Below are positions 5,703 through 6,496 of a stretch of DNA of 6,496 nucleotides, in pieces. The stretch covers positions 1 through 6,496 of the forward strand of contig JAHIZQ010000070.1 in assembly GCA_018814505.1 (NCBI GenBank). The letters run 5' to 3'. The position numbers were made by a program, and so were the translations under genes. The stretch comes from Candidatus Omnitrophota bacterium (lineage in GTDB: Bacteria > Omnitrophota > Gorgyraeia > Tantalellales > Tantalellaceae). Below the pieces are notes generated by a model. It was not told the DNA's origin, did not search any database, and saw nothing but the letters and a program-made list of their open reading frames with translations. How positions within the stretch are numbered: the first letter of the stretch is position 1; each line of letters begins with the position of its first letter.

Positions 5703-5715
5703 CACTTTGTAAGTG
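5703..5715 (+). other. short hairpin in the prs-rplY spacer
   Basis: CACTT (5703-5707) pairs with AAGTG (5711-5715) around TGT. A competing pairing of ACTTT (5704-5708) with AAAGT (5720-5724) is possible. No T-run follows, so it is not a clear terminator. Autoregulation through the rplY leader cannot be judged from this. The rest of the 91-nt spacer shows no convincing promoter. Confidence 0.25.
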
Positions 5716-5772
5716 AAGTAAAGTCTTGAAAATTGTATTGATGTGTGTACGAACAAAAAAGAGGTGAAGTAA

Positions 5773-6465
5773 ATGGAAAAGATAAAGTTAAACGCAACAA
5801 TGAGAACGGATCTTGGAAAAAGCGGTTCGAAACAGTTAAGGAAAAGAGGGCTAGTCCCCGCGATAGTATATCGAGGTGGAAAACAAGGCCGTAGTGTGCA
5901 AATTGGCAATAAGGAACTCTGGAAGGCGCTTCACACCGAAGCTGGTGGTAATGCGATTATCACTCTAGATATTTTGAGTGACGAAAAACATGTTAAAAAA
6001 ACAGTTATCGTGCAGGAGATTCAGGTTGATCCGGTAAACGAGAAGGTTGTGCATGTTGATTTTCACGAAATATCTTTAAAAGAAAAATTGAAAGTAAACG
6101 TTTCGGTTAACGTTAAAGGAGAAGCTGTGGGAGTGAAAGAACAAGAAGGAGTTCTTACTCAGGTTCTTTGGAAAATCGAAGTAGAGTGTTTGCCGCAAAA
6201 TCTTCCGCATGAAATTGAAGTAGATTTATCTAAATTAGAAAATATTGATGATACTATTTTTGTAAAAAATCTTTCTGTGGGCAAGGGAGTAGAGGTATTA
6301 GATAATCCAGAAGAATCGATTGTAGTAGCTGTTCCGCCGACAGCTGAAGAAATAGAACCTGTAGTATCTGAAGCAGAAGCAGTGGCAGCAGTAGAGGCTA
6401 CAGAAGAGAAACCAGAAGATGAAGCAGAAGATAAAACAACTGATACAGAACCACCAGAAAAGTAA
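5773..6465 (+). CDS. rplY: 50S ribosomal protein bL25, long CTC/TL5 type
   Basis: bL25 binds 5S rRNA in the large ribosomal subunit. The N-terminal 5S-binding domain covers residues 1 to about 95, with KLNATMRTDLGKSGSKQLRK followed by GLVPAIVYRGG (26-36) and the strand VDFHEI (95-100). A second all-beta TL5/CTC domain runs from about 101 to 187 (LKVNVSVNVKGEAVGV, PHEIEVDLS). Residues from about 188 form an acidic, alanine- and glutamate-rich tail ending TDTEPPEK, common in long bL25 proteins. The total of 230 aa is normal for this type, against about 95 in the short E. coli form. ATG 5773 is 6 nt after GAGGTG (5761-5766), a strong ribosome site extending to GAGGTGA. It lies 91 nt after prs. 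In many bacteria peptidyl-tRNA hydrolase (pth) follows, but the window ends 31 nt downstream. Confidence 0.96.
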   Translation: MEKIKLNATMRTDLGKSGSKQLRKRGLVPAIVYRGGKQGRSVQIGNKELWKALHTEAGGNAIITLDILSDEKHVKKTVIVQEIQVDPVNEKVVHVDFHEISLKEKLKVNVSVNVKGEAVGVKEQEGVLTQVLWKIEVECLPQNLPHEIEVDLSKLENIDDTIFVKNLSVGKGVEVLDNPEESIVVAVPPTAEEIEPVVSEAEAVAAVEATEEKPEDEAEDKTTDTEPPEK

Positions 6466-6476
6466 GTTCCTGATAA

Positions 6477-6493
6477 AAATAAATTATTTATTT
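6477..6493. other. AT-only inverted repeat after rplY
   Basis: AAATAAA (6477-6483) and TTTATTT (6487-6493) are perfect inverted arms around TTA. With no G-C pairs this is a very weak hairpin, and in AT-rich spacer it may be chance. It lies 11 nt after the rplY stop, and the window ends just after it. Confidence 0.2.
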
Positions 6494-6496
6494 AAA

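Noticed and set aside
6370..6430. Repeated GAAGCAGAAG in the rplY 3' end
   Set aside because: This is explained by the low-complexity Glu/Ala tail of long bL25 proteins, not a DNA repeat element.

Overview
The window is a co-directional block of housekeeping genes, all on the + strand. It comes from a low-GC, AT-rich bacterium. In order it carries: the 3' end of an unrecognised gene; the C-terminal subunit of a split transketolase; ispE; an unusual spoVG; a tRNA-Gln(UUG); glmU; prs; and rplY (long CTC/TL5-type bL25). No insertion sequence, prophage, CRISPR array or rRNA is visible, and I see no convincing rho-independent terminator between the genes. A long polycistronic transcript, or a few overlapping ones, is therefore plausible.

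The order ispE - tRNA-Gln - prs - rplY recalls blocks known from Deltaproteobacteria such as Geobacter. A SpoVG homologue, a split transketolase and AT-rich composition with many gcg/aaa codons fit an uncultured, deep-branching diderm lineage. Candidatus Omnitrophota is my best guess, but this is inference from gene order and protein flavour and needs a database search.

Region by region: 2-367 is an open frame entering from the left edge. 437-1399 encodes the transketolase C-terminal half, without its N-terminal partner next to it. 1478-2341 is ispE (MEP isoprenoid pathway). 2342-2537 is a leader with a small hairpin and a possible 12-codon leader ORF that overlaps the spoVG start as ATGA. 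2538-3056 is spoVG, with a four-cysteine zinc-ribbon-like module inserted inside the conserved fold and a long C-terminal extension. 3109-3182 is tRNA-Gln with encoded CCA, abutted by a strong hairpin. 3307-4551 is a short glmU. 4552-4745 is a structured spacer with a 15-bp palindrome and a 55-nt imperfect palindrome resembling a dispersed intergenic repeat. 4746-5681 is prs and 5773-6465 is rplY. The last 31 bases are AT-rich spacer.

Functionally the genes link central sugar-phosphate metabolism (transketolase supplying ribose 5-phosphate, Prs converting it to PRPP), envelope precursors (IspE for isoprenoid carriers, GlmU for UDP-GlcNAc) and translation (tRNA-Gln, bL25). SpoVG is a probable nucleic-acid-binding regulator in the middle. 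The most unusual item is the zinc-ribbon insertion in SpoVG.
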